Counted from the first letter of the stretch, positions 1 through 9,867 are shown. The stretch is 64,000 nt of DNA from Sphingobacterium detergens (GCF_003610355.1 NZ_RAPY01000001.1:2100500-2164499), one strand, 5' to 3'. Numbers and translations are program-made. Notes: a model not told the origin generated them from the letters alone.

Positions 1-879
1 AGCGGATCCACCCATTATGATTATACCGCTTATGGTGATAGCAAAGGCGCCATCTTACGCAATTTCAGTTTAATCGGTTCCGAAAACCAGGACATATTTG
101 ATGCGTTTGAAAAGCATCCCAAAAGCCTTGCTGCCAAAAAGATATTTGAACAGCTCAACAAGAAATACGAGGCCGCAGGCAAATCTGAAGAAAAAGAAGC
201 CATCCGTGCAGAAATGGAAGCTTTTGGAGATAAACACAAAATCTGGGAACTTCACTGGATTGATAGCATCACTCAACAGCACCCATCACTCGTAGCCGGA
301 GCCTACCTCTTGGAGCGCTATCAACTCTTTAATGAATCCATGCCGGTTGCGGAACTCGACAAACGTCTTCAAGTGTTTCAGTCTCCCGCAAAAGAATCCA
401 ATTACATCAAAAATCTTCAAGGCAAAGTGGCCGTGAAAAAAGCGCTGTTGCCTGGTAATCAAGCTCCAGATTTCAAAGCGTTAAAACGTGACAGTAGCGA
501 TTTCCAGCTTTCCTCACTACGTGGCAAGTATGTCCTTCTCGATTTCTGGGCCAGCTGGTGCGTACCTTGTCGCCAAGCCATCCCTCATTGGAAGGAAGCC
601 TACAGAACATACAATGATAAGGGCTTAGAAATCGTTGGCGTCACCAATGACAGTCGCTGGCCAGACTGGTTCAAAGCACTCGATCAGGAAAAAATGCCCT
701 GGATCCAAGTAGCCGATGATTTCCCTATCAAAAATAGTCCAGCGAGGATCGCAACCCTATACGACATTCCGAGCTTACCGACGTATGTTTTATTGGACAA
801 AGAAGGAAAAATTATTATACATACCACCTCTAAAGAAGAAATGGATGCCCAATTAAAAGCAGCATTCAGTACCTTATAG
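1..879 (+). CDS. TlpA-like thiol:disulfide protein, 5' partial
   Basis: The reading frame is open from the first base, so the gene begins left of the window; the first internal ATG (214) is not the true start. The C-terminal half is a thioredoxin/AhpC-TSA fold: FWASWC followed by VPCR puts the CVPC active-site pair at visible residues 187-190, and a cis-Pro segment (IPSLPTYVLLD) lies near residue 258. The N-terminal part is helical and resembles the region preceding thioredoxin domains in Bacteroidota TlpA/DUF4369 proteins. It probably acts in the periplasm as a thiol:disulfide reductase. It lies 28 bp before a longer homologue on the same strand, so the two are likely co-transcribed. Confidence 0.85.
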   Translation, partial: SGSTHYDYTAYGDSKGAILRNFSLIGSENQDIFDAFEKHPKSLAAKKIFEQLNKKYEAAGKSEEKEAIRAEMEAFGDKHKIWELHWIDSITQQHPSLVAGAYLLERYQLFNESMPVAELDKRLQVFQSPAKESNYIKNLQGKVAVKKALLPGNQAPDFKALKRDSSDFQLSSLRGKYVLLDFWASWCVPCRQAIPHWKEAYRTYNDKGLEIVGVTNDSRWPDWFKALDQEKMPWIQVADDFPIKNSPARIATLYDIPSLPTYVLLDKEGKIIIHTTSKEEMDAQLKAAFSTL

Positions 880-907
880 CTCATACAAGCATATAGACCA
901 CAGCAAC

Positions 908-3184
908 ATGAAAAAGAGCACATTATCATTCCTGTTTTTAGCCCTGGCCAGTCAGGCTTTTGCGCAAAAAACAAACACCGTACTGACAGGCAAGTTAGAC
1001 AATCTGCCTAAAGACCAATGGATTTATCTTTCTGGATTCGTAAACGGACAGAAGGACTCAGTCCAACAGACTGAAAAAGGCTTTCGGTTTGATCTGGATA
1101 TCCCTGAAGGTGAAGGTGATTTTTACATTCTTCAGGTAGGCAAAATGAAAGCTTCGGGAGAGATGAACGGCGCCTTTATATTCTTAGAAAAAGGCAAGCT
1201 TAATATCAGTAGCAAAACCCCTATGCTCAAAGATGCGAAATATAGTGGTGGCAAACTCGCAGATTATTACAACCTATTCCAACAACGCTCCAAAGTATCT
1301 GGGTTAGATGCTTTATATGATCAGTTTGGTGAAGCCCGCAAGAACAAGGACCAAGATCAGATCGCTACATTACGCAAAGAGATAGACAACAAAAATGCTG
1401 AACAAGCCACACTGGACAAGAGCTTTGTACTAAAACATAAAAACAGTCCCGCAATCGTATATCCGATGTTCTTTACTTTGCGCAATGGTGACGATCTTGC
1501 TTCCCTGGATGAGCTGTTACAACAGGCTAGTCCACAAGCAAGAAATAATGTCCCAATCAAAGCCATCGAACATAGCATCAACACCGATAAACTGACGGGT
1601 ATCGGCCGCACAGCACTGCCTTTCACACAAGCCGATACCTTAGGAAACAAAGTTTCTCTAGCTGATTTCCAGGGTAAATATGTCCTAGTTGATTTCTGGG
1701 CCAGCTGGTGTGTACCCTGCCGCATGGAAAATCCAAATGTAGTCAGTGCCTTCCAGCAATACAAAAACAAAAACTTCACTGTATTGGGTATTTCATTCGA
1801 CTACCCTGGACAGCAAAAACGTTGGTTGGATGCAATTCATAGTGATCATCTAAACTGGCCCCAACTTTCTGACCTCAAAGGCTGGAAAAATGAAGTCGGC
1901 GTGCTTTATGATATCAAATCCATCCCCTCCAACCTTCTGATTGATCCCAATGGTGTAATCATCGCCAAAAATCTTCGCGGAGAGCATTTGGACAAGAAAC
2001 TAGCAGAACTCCTTGGCACGCCCGTCATGGATAAAAATACCCTCGTCATTAAGGGAGAAATCGAAAATCCTGCAAAAGCATCCTGGTTCAATATACGTTA
2101 TACCGATGCTGCAGGGAGGAAAGTCGCTGACAGTACCCAGATTTTCAATGGTGTATTCAGTTACCTCGGCAAAGTGCAAGCCCCTACACAAGCCACAGGC
2201 TACTTCAGCGATGGAAAAAGCGGCGCGCCTCAGTCCTACGAACAATACCTACAGTTTTATATTGAACCAGGTATTCTACAGATTAGTGGTGATGCTAGTT
2301 CTCCCCAGGAGATAGTCCTATCTGGTTTAAAAACTCAGGATGAATTCAATACCTATAACAACTTGATTAAGTCCGAAATTGCTTCCTTAAAACCACTCAA
2401 CGAGTCGTACAATAACAAAAACAATGAATACATCGCCTTGAAAAAACAAGGAGCTTCCGAGGAAGTTCTCAATGGTAAACTTGATGAACTTGAAAAAATC
2501 AAAGAAGACATGTCCCCTATGCAGCAAGCAATACGCGACAAACAGTTTTCCTATATCAAGAAGCATCCTAATTCAGCTGTTTCCGCTGCGCAACTTCGCT
2601 TTTTCGTTAGCAGTGTAGACCTAGCAGAACTTCAAAGCATTTACGACCAGATGGGACCTGAGATCAGAAACTCAGTCAATGGTCAGGAACTGGCGGAAGA
2701 AATTACGAAGTTGAAATCAGGTTCACCGGGAAGTACAGCCACCGATTTCTCGGGAATGGACATCAACGGTAAGCCACTTAAACTATCCGAATACCGTGGC
2801 AAATATGTATTACTGGATTTTTGGGCGAGCTGGTGTGTACCCTGTCGTAAGGGTAATCCACACCTCTTGCAACTCTACGGTAAATACAAAAAGAAGGGTT
2901 TTGAAATTATCGGTGTCTCAGATGATGATTCCAATCCTAAAGCGTGGAAAAAAGCGGTCGATCAAGACAGGATTGGTGTATGGAAGCATGTCTTACGTGG
3001 CCTAAAGACAACTGCTCAAGGTGATTTTGATAAATCAGAAGACCGTTCAGAAGCCTATGGCATCCATACCTTGCCGACCAAGATCCTCATTGATCCAAAT
3101 GGTGTTATCGTTGGCCGTTACGGTGGTGGCGGTGGTAGTGAAGACGATCTAGACGCTAAACTGAAGACTGTTTTTAAATTCTAA
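908..3184 (+). CDS. Exported protein with two thioredoxin domains
   Basis: 758 residues starting with a clear signal peptide (MKKSTLSFLFLALASQAFAQ). A DUF4369-like beta-rich region is followed by a thioredoxin domain with CVPC at residues 268-271, then a second beta-rich/helical spacer and a second thioredoxin domain with CVPC at 643-646. Both domains keep the FWASWC context and a proline-containing strand (SIPSNLLID and TLPTKILID). The layout looks like an internal duplication of a complete TlpA-like unit; most relatives have only one thioredoxin domain. A periplasmic disulfide reductase or isomerase role is inferred from the family. It is followed by a strong terminator. Confidence 0.88.
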   Translation: MKKSTLSFLFLALASQAFAQKTNTVLTGKLDNLPKDQWIYLSGFVNGQKDSVQQTEKGFRFDLDIPEGEGDFYILQVGKMKASGEMNGAFIFLEKGKLNISSKTPMLKDAKYSGGKLADYYNLFQQRSKVSGLDALYDQFGEARKNKDQDQIATLRKEIDNKNAEQATLDKSFVLKHKNSPAIVYPMFFTLRNGDDLASLDELLQQASPQARNNVPIKAIEHSINTDKLTGIGRTALPFTQADTLGNKVSLADFQGKYVLVDFWASWCVPCRMENPNVVSAFQQYKNKNFTVLGISFDYPGQQKRWLDAIHSDHLNWPQLSDLKGWKNEVGVLYDIKSIPSNLLIDPNGVIIAKNLRGEHLDKKLAELLGTPVMDKNTLVIKGEIENPAKASWFNIRYTDAAGRKVADSTQIFNGVFSYLGKVQAPTQATGYFSDGKSGAPQSYEQYLQFYIEPGILQISGDASSPQEIVLSGLKTQDEFNTYNNLIKSEIASLKPLNESYNNKNNEYIALKKQGASEEVLNGKLDELEKIKEDMSPMQQAIRDKQFSYIKKHPNSAVSAAQLRFFVSSVDLAELQSIYDQMGPEIRNSVNGQELAEEITKLKSGSPGSTATDFSGMDINGKPLKLSEYRGKYVLLDFWASWCVPCRKGNPHLLQLYGKYKKKGFEIIGVSDDDSNPKAWKKAVDQDRIGVWKHVLRGLKTTAQGDFDKSEDRSEAYGIHTLPTKILIDPNGVIVGRYGGGGGSEDDLDAKLKTVFKF

Positions 3185-3190
3185 GAAAAA

Positions 3191-3232
3191 GAGCCGTATC
3201 GGATAGTTGAGGTTTGATACGGCTCTTTTTTT
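3191..3232 (+). terminator. Rho-independent terminator after the thioredoxin genes
   Basis: A perfect 10-bp stem, GAGCCGTATC (3191-3200) with GATACGGCTC (3216-3225), is followed by seven T residues. It starts 7 bp after the stop of the double-thioredoxin gene. Confidence 0.93.
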
Positions 3233-3431
3233 AGCTTAAATTTCCAAAACACAATTAATATCCATCTTATAAAATAACAATATCAAGATCTCATTCTCAT
3301 GGATTCGGTAATTTAGGACCGTTTTAGTATTTCCAATCTGCATATAAATAGGCTAACTATCACTTCTCGAATGCGCGTTCTACACGAGTCAAATATAGTA
3401 GTATATCATTTTTGATATCATTCCCACGGTC

Positions 3432-3508
3432 ACTTTCGTCACCGCGAGTATGCCGTTCGTCAAATGAACAGAAAAGCAAATCCGTTGGATGGTTTTACCA
3501 TATTTTAA
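3432..3508 (+). repeat. Decayed duplicate of the promoter and start of the 9253 barrel gene
   Basis: The 33 bp at 3432-3464 match 9164-9196 at 31 positions, including a TTCGTCA direct repeat spaced 21 bp apart (3435 and 3456). The match then jumps directly to ATGAACAGAAAAGCAA (3464-3479), identical to the first bases of the gene at 9253. The roughly 60 bp that separate the two elements in the intact copy, including its promoter, are missing. The reading frame from 3464 stops after 14 codons. This looks like a duplicated 5' end that lost its promoter and coding region. It lies in the 395-bp gap before the mscS-like gene; I recognise nothing else in that gap. Confidence 0.7.
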
Positions 3509-3627
3509 AGTCTAAAGCCATAGTGAGCAGAATTATTAATGATCTAGTCTGTTTCCCTCTCAATGATTGTTATTAAATCTCCTGCTTTTTTATTATTTTT
3601 ACCCCTATCGAAACCCAATTTACTAGT

Positions 3628-6099
3628 ATGAAAAGAAGGTATGCATTCTTATACATTTCGTTGATTATTTTGTGCTGCCTTAGGTCAATGCCAAAATCCA
3701 TGGCCGCTACAGCAGAAAGCGTAGTTGTACCCACCGATTCAGTAAAAGACAATTATGTATCCCGGATGCAGGACTTTTTCAACAAATCAGCCAAACAAAG
3801 TGTCAGCGACTTCGAACAGGATCGTGCATCAGTAAGGCGAAATCAGGTTTTCGAACAGATAAAAACAATATCAAGACATGCCGGATCTTTTCTAAAAAAA
3901 GGATTTGATACCGCAGCAGTCCGCACGGAATTAAAGGAAATTATTCGTTGGCATCAGCTGTCAAAAGATGGCGTATTCAACAACCAGGGATCCGCCCATT
4001 CTTCCAGAAATTTAACAACCACTTTTAATATTCTAAATACCCTCACAACCGAAGTATCAACCTATAAAAAGCGAGTAGACAATTATCAGGACCAATTGAT
4101 CAACTACCGTTTACAAATAGACTCTCTCACGATGGATAAATCTCTCTTTGTCGTTTCGGAAGATTCCGTACAACTGAGTCAATACCTAGGCAGGTTACAT
4201 GTTTTATCAAAAGAGATATCGCCAGTGAGCAAGCAACTTACAAAAAACATCAGTATTATCCAGACACTCCAGAATGAACTGAACCTAGAACTGATGGCTT
4301 TGGAAAATGATACGGAGGAAATACGTTATTATCAACAACAGATTGCCGAAAAAACCTTCGACAAAGAGTTTGCACCACTCTGGGAAGAAAGCGTCTATAA
4401 CAGGCCGATACAAGAGATACTCCATTTGTCTGTCATCAAGGCGAAACTGGCACTCACCTACTATTTAAAGGGCAACTGGGCGAGGCTTCTGTTTTTAATT
4501 GCTGCAGTAATATTGGTTGTTTATTACCTATTTTCATTGAAAAATAGTTTAAAAAATCAGGGACAGATGCAAGCGGAATCAGCCATGCTCTTAGCCCAGC
4601 CTCTCATTTCGGGAACGGTCATTGCGTTGAGTATCGTACAGTTTCTATTTGTCAATCCGCCTTTTGTATTTTCAACAATCTTAATCATTACCCAGGCCAT
4701 ACTCATTAGCGTAATACTTCGCAAACATATTTCCAATTACTGGATGACAATCTGGCTCTGCTTAGTGGGTCTATATATTTTAGCTGTCCTAGATAATATG
4801 GTTTTGCAGGCCTCACGATCAGAACGATGGTGTATGATACTCATTGCATCATCGACCTTTTTGCTCGGTTTATTTTCGTTAATAAACAGATCCCGTCATG
4901 CGGAACTACGGGAACGTTGGATCTTGTTCCCGATCGGATTGATGACGGTAATGGAACTGTTGTCACTTGGGCTTAACCTTGCTGGTAGTTTTAATATTGC
5001 CAAAGTACTACTGGTTACGGGCCTACTGAATGTAGTCGTGACAATTATCTTTTTATGGGTCTTACGTCTGGTTAATGAGGGACTTACTTATGCCTCATCG
5101 ATCTATAAAAAGCAAGAGAGAAAGCTCTTTTATATCAACTACGATCGTGTTGGCAAACGGGCACCTTTATTTTTCTACCTGATCCTTATTTTAGGTTGGT
5201 TTGTCCTATTTGGACGCAATTTTTACGAATTCAGGTTGTTGTCAGAACCTATACACGATTTCTTCTACAACACGCACAAGTTGGGCAGCTACAGTTTCAC
5301 GGTCATCAACATCGTGGTCTTTGTCCTGATCATGGCCTGTGCAACGATACTTTCCAAGATTGTCTCTTTTTTTGCTTCAGGTCCACAGCCCCACCACAAC
5401 GAACGTGACGGATCACAATTTCATCTTGGAAGCTGGTTATTGCTGATTCGTATTACAATTATTTTTACAGGCTTTTTTCTTGCTTTTGCTGCTGCAGGTA
5501 TCCCTATCCAGCAGATTACCTTGATCATTGGGGCATTGGGTGTAGGTATAGGTTTCGGTCTACAGACACTTGTCAATAATCTAGTCAGTGGTTTAATTAT
5601 TGCCTTTGAAAAACCCGTCAATGTAGATGATATGATAGAAGTCGGTGGACAATCCGGCCGTGTTAAATCCATCGGATTTCGGAGTAGTGTTATCATGACC
5701 ACTGAGGGGGCAAACCTAATTATACCCAATGGTGACCTACTTGGTTCACGCGTCATCAACTGGAGCCAGGGAACAGCCCGCAAACGCCTGACTAGCCATA
5801 TCGAAGTCAAATATGGGACCGACCTAGAAAAAGTAAAAAGTTTGCTCTTAGCCATTACGGAAAAGAATGAGCAGATTCTTAGCATCCCAACACCTATTGT
5901 ACAGTTTGCCTCTGTATCCGCGCAATCTGTCGCACTAGACCTCTTTTTCTGGGTCAAGGCGAACAAAGATACTGGTCAGATTAAAAGTGATATCATGGTA
6001 ACCATCAACAATATATTTCGACAAGAAAATATTGTGCTGGCTTTGCCAGCCCAGGAGCTGATCGTAAACAGACAACAGCCAAACGATCAGATTGATTAA
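3628..6099 (+). CDS. MscS-family mechanosensitive channel with large N-terminal extension
   Basis: 823 residues: signal peptide (about 1-27), a helical, Gln/Leu-rich coiled-coil periplasmic region (about 40-260), roughly eight to ten membrane segments (about 285-660), and a C-terminal MscS core. The pore helix is the Gly/Ala-rich stretch at about 634-655 (GALGVGIGFGLQ). It is followed by the beta domain (EKPVNVDDMIEVGG, then IIPNGDLL). The size and order resemble the MscK/MscM-type large channels more than the 286-residue MscS. Role by family: release of solutes on osmotic downshock through the inner membrane. The gene stands alone and is convergent with the next gene. Confidence 0.9.
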   Translation: MKRRYAFLYISLIILCCLRSMPKSMAATAESVVVPTDSVKDNYVSRMQDFFNKSAKQSVSDFEQDRASVRRNQVFEQIKTISRHAGSFLKKGFDTAAVRTELKEIIRWHQLSKDGVFNNQGSAHSSRNLTTTFNILNTLTTEVSTYKKRVDNYQDQLINYRLQIDSLTMDKSLFVVSEDSVQLSQYLGRLHVLSKEISPVSKQLTKNISIIQTLQNELNLELMALENDTEEIRYYQQQIAEKTFDKEFAPLWEESVYNRPIQEILHLSVIKAKLALTYYLKGNWARLLFLIAAVILVVYYLFSLKNSLKNQGQMQAESAMLLAQPLISGTVIALSIVQFLFVNPPFVFSTILIITQAILISVILRKHISNYWMTIWLCLVGLYILAVLDNMVLQASRSERWCMILIASSTFLLGLFSLINRSRHAELRERWILFPIGLMTVMELLSLGLNLAGSFNIAKVLLVTGLLNVVVTIIFLWVLRLVNEGLTYASSIYKKQERKLFYINYDRVGKRAPLFFYLILILGWFVLFGRNFYEFRLLSEPIHDFFYNTHKLGSYSFTVINIVVFVLIMACATILSKIVSFFASGPQPHHNERDGSQFHLGSWLLLIRITIIFTGFFLAFAAAGIPIQQITLIIGALGVGIGFGLQTLVNNLVSGLIIAFEKPVNVDDMIEVGGQSGRVKSIGFRSSVIMTTEGANLIIPNGDLLGSRVINWSQGTARKRLTSHIEVKYGTDLEKVKSLLLAITEKNEQILSIPTPIVQFASVSAQSVALDLFFWVKANKDTGQIKSDIMVTINNIFRQENIVLALPAQELIVNRQQPNDQID

Positions 6100-6146
6100 T
6101 TTCAATAGGCGATGTGTATGTACACGCTGGTCAATCCATACTCGGT

Positions 6147-6533
6147 CTACTTACAGTTCGGTATAGCTGTCAATACATCCAGAGACATATCCATGGCCTT
6201 TTTGGTCCATTTTTTCAAACTGTCTAAGTCCGCTGATTTTAGGGCTTTATTACCAAATGTCACAGCATTCAACGCATAGTTTTTGGCATTAAGGCAGTTA
6301 CAGTCGGGGATTATCGTATAAGCAGAAGCTTCTTTTGCCTTTCCCAGCGCTTCCTTCAGCAAAGACTTCGCATCATCCAGCGATTCTGCTTTATAGGCCT
6401 TTTTAAAACTTACAAAAGCCATTTCAGCATAGGTGGACGCCATACCACAACCATTAACCTTTTTGCTTTGTTGTGCCATGAGCGAACATGTCAAACCCAG
6501 CAAGATGACCATAAAAAAATACTTCTTTTTCAT
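6147..6533 (-). CDS. Small secreted protein of unknown function
   Basis: 128 residues with a signal peptide (MKKKYFFMVILLGLTCSLMAQ). The mature part is predicted all-helical, rich in Lys/Ala, and has four cysteines (CGM, CNC and a C-terminal NCK) that could form disulfides. I do not recognise a family. It is likely periplasmic or secreted. It is convergent with the mscS-like gene (47-bp gap) and divergent from the ABC permease, with 250 bp between them. Confidence 0.7.
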   Translation of the reverse strand: MKKKYFFMVILLGLTCSLMAQQSKKVNGCGMASTYAEMAFVSFKKAYKAESLDDAKSLLKEALGKAKEASAYTIIPDCNCLNAKNYALNAVTFGNKALKSADLDSLKKWTKKAMDMSLDVLTAIPNCK

Positions 6534-6783
6534 AATTGGACTATTTTTATACCTAAAATTTTTGTTACCAACAATTTACGCTAAAAATACGTGATGTATC
6601 TCAACTTTATAGTTTAAATTTTAGTATATGTTGTTCTTTTTCCCATTATAAAATTGTCCGCTTCCGTACAGAAAACGTCCGACATCGAACAGTTTTGAAC
6701 CTTAATTAAAAAATAAAACACTACATATCAATAAATTAAACAATTGGCAAACGAATTGGTGGAAATAATTTAAACTGATCAAT

Positions 6784-9141
6784 ATGCTTAAAAGTTATCT
6801 CAAAATAGCCTTTCGTAATCTTCAGAAGAACAAAGGGTTTACAGCAATCAATATTGTAGGCTTAGCTATCGGAATGGCGGCAGCAATCTTGATCATGCTT
6901 TGGGTAAAAAGTGAATTTACCTATGATCGGTTTTATTCAAAAACTGATCAGATATATGCTGTAGGCATAAAGGATGTCTGGGGTGGTGAGGTCGTAGAAC
7001 ATTTTTATACCCCAAAACCAATGGCCGCTGCCTTAAAAACTGATTTTCCGGAAATAAACAATGTTGCCAGGGTCAATAAGGGGACCGGTTTTTTATTAAC
7101 ACGAGGGGAAATTAAACTATCAAAAGAACAGGGTGTTTTTGTTGACAGTACTTTCCTGAAAATATTTGACTATAAAGTACTGGCCGGAAATCCGGTTGAA
7201 GCGTTGAAAAAACCTAATCAGATCGTTCTGACCAAATCATTCGCAGATCGATTATTTGGCCAGGATGACCCACTTAACCAAACCATAAAATTAGATAGCA
7301 CACAGATTTCCACCGTATCCGCTATTATTGAAGACATACCCGACAATTCCTTTATGAAGGGCACCACCTATCTTGTTCCATGGACATTGATGGAGAAAAT
7401 AGGGTATTCAGATGATTACTGGGGGAATAATTCCATTCAGACTTATATTGAACTAGAAAAAAACGTTAACATTGATCAGTTTCAGAAAAATATAAAGGGT
7501 TTCCTACAAAAACATACTGAAAATAAAGCGGAGAATTTTATTGAGCCTATTGCGGATAAATGGCTTTATAGTAATTACACCGAGATGGGTAAGCCAACAT
7601 CCAGTAGAATCGGAATGGTGCGTTCCTTTATCGCTATTGCCTGCTTTATATTGATAATCGCCTGTATAAATTTCATGAATTTAAGTACAGCACAAAGTGA
7701 AAAAAGAGCGAAAGAAGTTGGTGTAAGAAAAGTTGTCGGTGCAAATAAAGGGCTATTGATTTATCAGTTCTTAATCGAATCCATTCTCATTGCCTGTATT
7801 GCAGGTATACTGGCACTCTTGATAACCATGCTGGCCCTGCCCTACTTTGGTCTTTTAATTTCAAGAACATTGACTATGCCTTATACGGATATTCCTTTTT
7901 GGTCTGTTTTTATAATCTTTGTTCTCTTTACAGGTATTCTTTCAGGCAGTTATCCTGCCTTCTATCTATCCTCTTTTATACCGGTAAAAGTATTAAAAGG
8001 CAAATTATTACACGCCCAACGGAATTTCAACCCCAGGAAAGTACTGGTCATTGCCCAATTTTGTATTGCTATTATCCTCATTGTGACAACAATAACTATT
8101 CAAAAACAAATAAAATATGCTCAAAATAGAGAAATTGGCTATAACAAAGATAGATTGATCAATATTATTGATCAGGGAAAGATCGGTAAAAACAAATTAC
8201 TGATCAAAAATGCTTTAATCTCCTCCGGTATTGCTTCACATGTTTCACGAACTTCCTCCCCCTTAACAGAAAACTGGAGCAACAATTCCATGAACTGGGA
8301 TGGTAAACCAAAAGATAACAACACCATGTTTACACGGTTTGGAGTAGACGATAATTTAGTCAATACTGCCGGATTGAAATTGATCGCTGGGCGAGACTTT
8401 GACCTGAGCAAATTCCCAACGGATTCTTCCGCCATGATAATTAACGAATCGGCTGCTAAGGTATTTAATTTTGATGATCCGATCGGAAAGACAATAGTTG
8501 ATGGAAGGGATTGGCATATCATTGGTGTCATCAAAGATTTTGTTCAAGAATCACCATTTAATCCCGTAACACCGTTGGTTATCCAAGGAGCCTTTGCTGG
8601 TACTACGATAACCAATATTCGATTACGTGATCATATTGAAACACAAGATGCATTGGTTCGAATGGAGAAAATATTTAAGGAATATAACCCAGAATACCCC
8701 TTTGAGTACGCTTTTGTTGATGCGAACTATGCAGAAAAATTTAAAGACTTCAATCAATTAGGTAAACTTTCCAGCCTTTTTGCACTACTGACAATTTTTA
8801 TCTCATGCCTGGGATTATACGGTTTGACAGCCTTTATGGCGGAGACCAGAACTAAAGAGATCGGCGTCCGGAAAGTTCTTGGCGCGTCGATCATTTCGAT
8901 TACAAAGATGCTGTCACGAGAATTTCTTATCATGGTACTGTTATCATGCCTTATCGCATTTCCGATCGCCTATTATATTTCCGACGACATGCTCAGTTCT
9001 TATACCTATCGCATCCGGATTACCTGGGATATTTTTCTGATTGCCGGATCAGGTGCCTTCGTGCTCACCCTCTTAACTGTCAGCTATCAATCGATCAAAG
9101 CTGCCATGCTCAATCCGGTGAAGAGCCTGAAGGACGAATAG
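6784..9141 (+). CDS. FtsX/MacB-type ABC transporter permease
   Basis: 785 residues with the duplicated layout usual in Bacteroidota. An N-terminal helix is preceded by LKIAFRNLQKNKGFTAINIVGL, then comes a periplasmic MacB core domain (about 45-270) and a first FtsX block with the EVGVRKVVGA motif (about 315). A second membrane helix and periplasmic domain follow, then a second FtsX block with EIGVRKVLGA (about 695). Relatives work with a separate ATPase in export of peptides or lipoproteins or in mechanotransmission. No ATPase gene is adjacent, so the partner must be elsewhere and the substrate is unknown. Confidence 0.9.
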   Translation: MLKSYLKIAFRNLQKNKGFTAINIVGLAIGMAAAILIMLWVKSEFTYDRFYSKTDQIYAVGIKDVWGGEVVEHFYTPKPMAAALKTDFPEINNVARVNKGTGFLLTRGEIKLSKEQGVFVDSTFLKIFDYKVLAGNPVEALKKPNQIVLTKSFADRLFGQDDPLNQTIKLDSTQISTVSAIIEDIPDNSFMKGTTYLVPWTLMEKIGYSDDYWGNNSIQTYIELEKNVNIDQFQKNIKGFLQKHTENKAENFIEPIADKWLYSNYTEMGKPTSSRIGMVRSFIAIACFILIIACINFMNLSTAQSEKRAKEVGVRKVVGANKGLLIYQFLIESILIACIAGILALLITMLALPYFGLLISRTLTMPYTDIPFWSVFIIFVLFTGILSGSYPAFYLSSFIPVKVLKGKLLHAQRNFNPRKVLVIAQFCIAIILIVTTITIQKQIKYAQNREIGYNKDRLINIIDQGKIGKNKLLIKNALISSGIASHVSRTSSPLTENWSNNSMNWDGKPKDNNTMFTRFGVDDNLVNTAGLKLIAGRDFDLSKFPTDSSAMIINESAAKVFNFDDPIGKTIVDGRDWHIIGVIKDFVQESPFNPVTPLVIQGAFAGTTITNIRLRDHIETQDALVRMEKIFKEYNPEYPFEYAFVDANYAEKFKDFNQLGKLSSLFALLTIFISCLGLYGLTAFMAETRTKEIGVRKVLGASIISITKMLSREFLIMVLLSCLIAFPIAYYISDDMLSSYTYRIRITWDIFLIAGSGAFVLTLLTVSYQSIKAAMLNPVKSLKDE

Positions 9142-9163
9142 TAGGGTTAACATTACCGTCTTT

Positions 9164-9232
9164 ACTTTCGTCACCACGAGTATGCAGTTCGTCAAAGACT
9201 TTTCTGTATCGCCGCTGGCCTTCGTTTTTTTG
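9164..9232 (+). promoter_or_regulatory. Direct-repeat activator site and probable promoter of the barrel gene
   Basis: TTCGTCA occurs twice exactly 21 bp apart (9167-9173 and 9188-9194), two helical turns, as expected for tandem LytTR-domain half-sites. About 7 bp further lie a weak -33-like element (TCTG, 9203-9206), an 18-bp spacer and a weak -7-like TTTTTTTG (9225-9232). The placement immediately upstream of a -33 element suits an activator. The LytTR regulator at 10976 is the obvious candidate, but that link is inference. Confidence 0.55.
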
Positions 9233-9252
9233 TGCATATCAAAACAATAAAA

Positions 9253-9849
9253 ATGAACAGAAAAGCAATTTTATCATGCGTTGTACTCTTCGCAATGATG
9301 TTAAGTAAAATGGTCTTTGCACAGGAGCAACCTCTTATTCAGATTGGTATCAAAGGTGGAAGCAGTATCAACAAGCTGAACACCGAGCTTGCAGACTTGG
9401 ACGACAAATATGCAATTGGTCTCCATGTCGGTGGTATGGCACGTGTCAACCTCGGAAGAGCATACATTCAGGGTGAGGCACTTTTCAGCAAACGTAAAGC
9501 TGCGCTCAAACCACAGGGACAGACCGAATCCAAACTCAAATGGAATGCGATCGATATACCCGTGATGGTCGGTTATAAAATCTACCAACAGCAGGATATG
9601 AACTTTCGTGTATTTGCCGGTGCAGTATATAATTATACCCTGAATGACAATCTATCCCCTTTAAAGGCCATCAAAGAAGGTGTCAAACATTTCGATAAGT
9701 CCAATGTACAGTTTACAGGTGGTCTTGGGGTCGATATCCAAAGGTTCAGTATCGATGTCCGGTACGAACGTGGGTTTTCGGACTTGTCCAAATCTTTTAA
9801 ATCCAAGCCACAGGCATTTTCCATTGGTGTAGGTTACTTCATATTCTAA
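9253..9849 (+). CDS. Outer-membrane beta-barrel protein, PorT-like
   Basis: 198 residues from the ATG at 9253, which begins a proper signal peptide (MNRKAILSCVVLFAMMLSKMVFAQ); the in-frame GTG at 9232 overlaps the likely promoter and is less probable. The mature protein starts with IQIGIKGGSSINKL and alternates beta strands and short turns. It ends in an aromatic strand (FSIGVGYFIF), typical of small eight-stranded outer-membrane barrels (PorT/OmpA-like fold). Function is unknown. It lies just upstream of the two-component genes and carries a direct-repeat site, so it may be their target. Confidence 0.85.
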   Translation: MNRKAILSCVVLFAMMLSKMVFAQEQPLIQIGIKGGSSINKLNTELADLDDKYAIGLHVGGMARVNLGRAYIQGEALFSKRKAALKPQGQTESKLKWNAIDIPVMVGYKIYQQQDMNFRVFAGAVYNYTLNDNLSPLKAIKEGVKHFDKSNVQFTGGLGVDIQRFSIDVRYERGFSDLSKSFKSKPQAFSIGVGYFIF

Positions 9850-9867
9850 TACAACCCTTAACACATC

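Noticed and set aside
3361..3400. A stretch (CACTTCTCGAATGCGCG to GAGTCAAAT) that starts and ends like the 33-bp repeat at 3432
   Set aside because: The middle does not align and the TTCGTCA half-sites are absent; the likeness of the ends is within chance.
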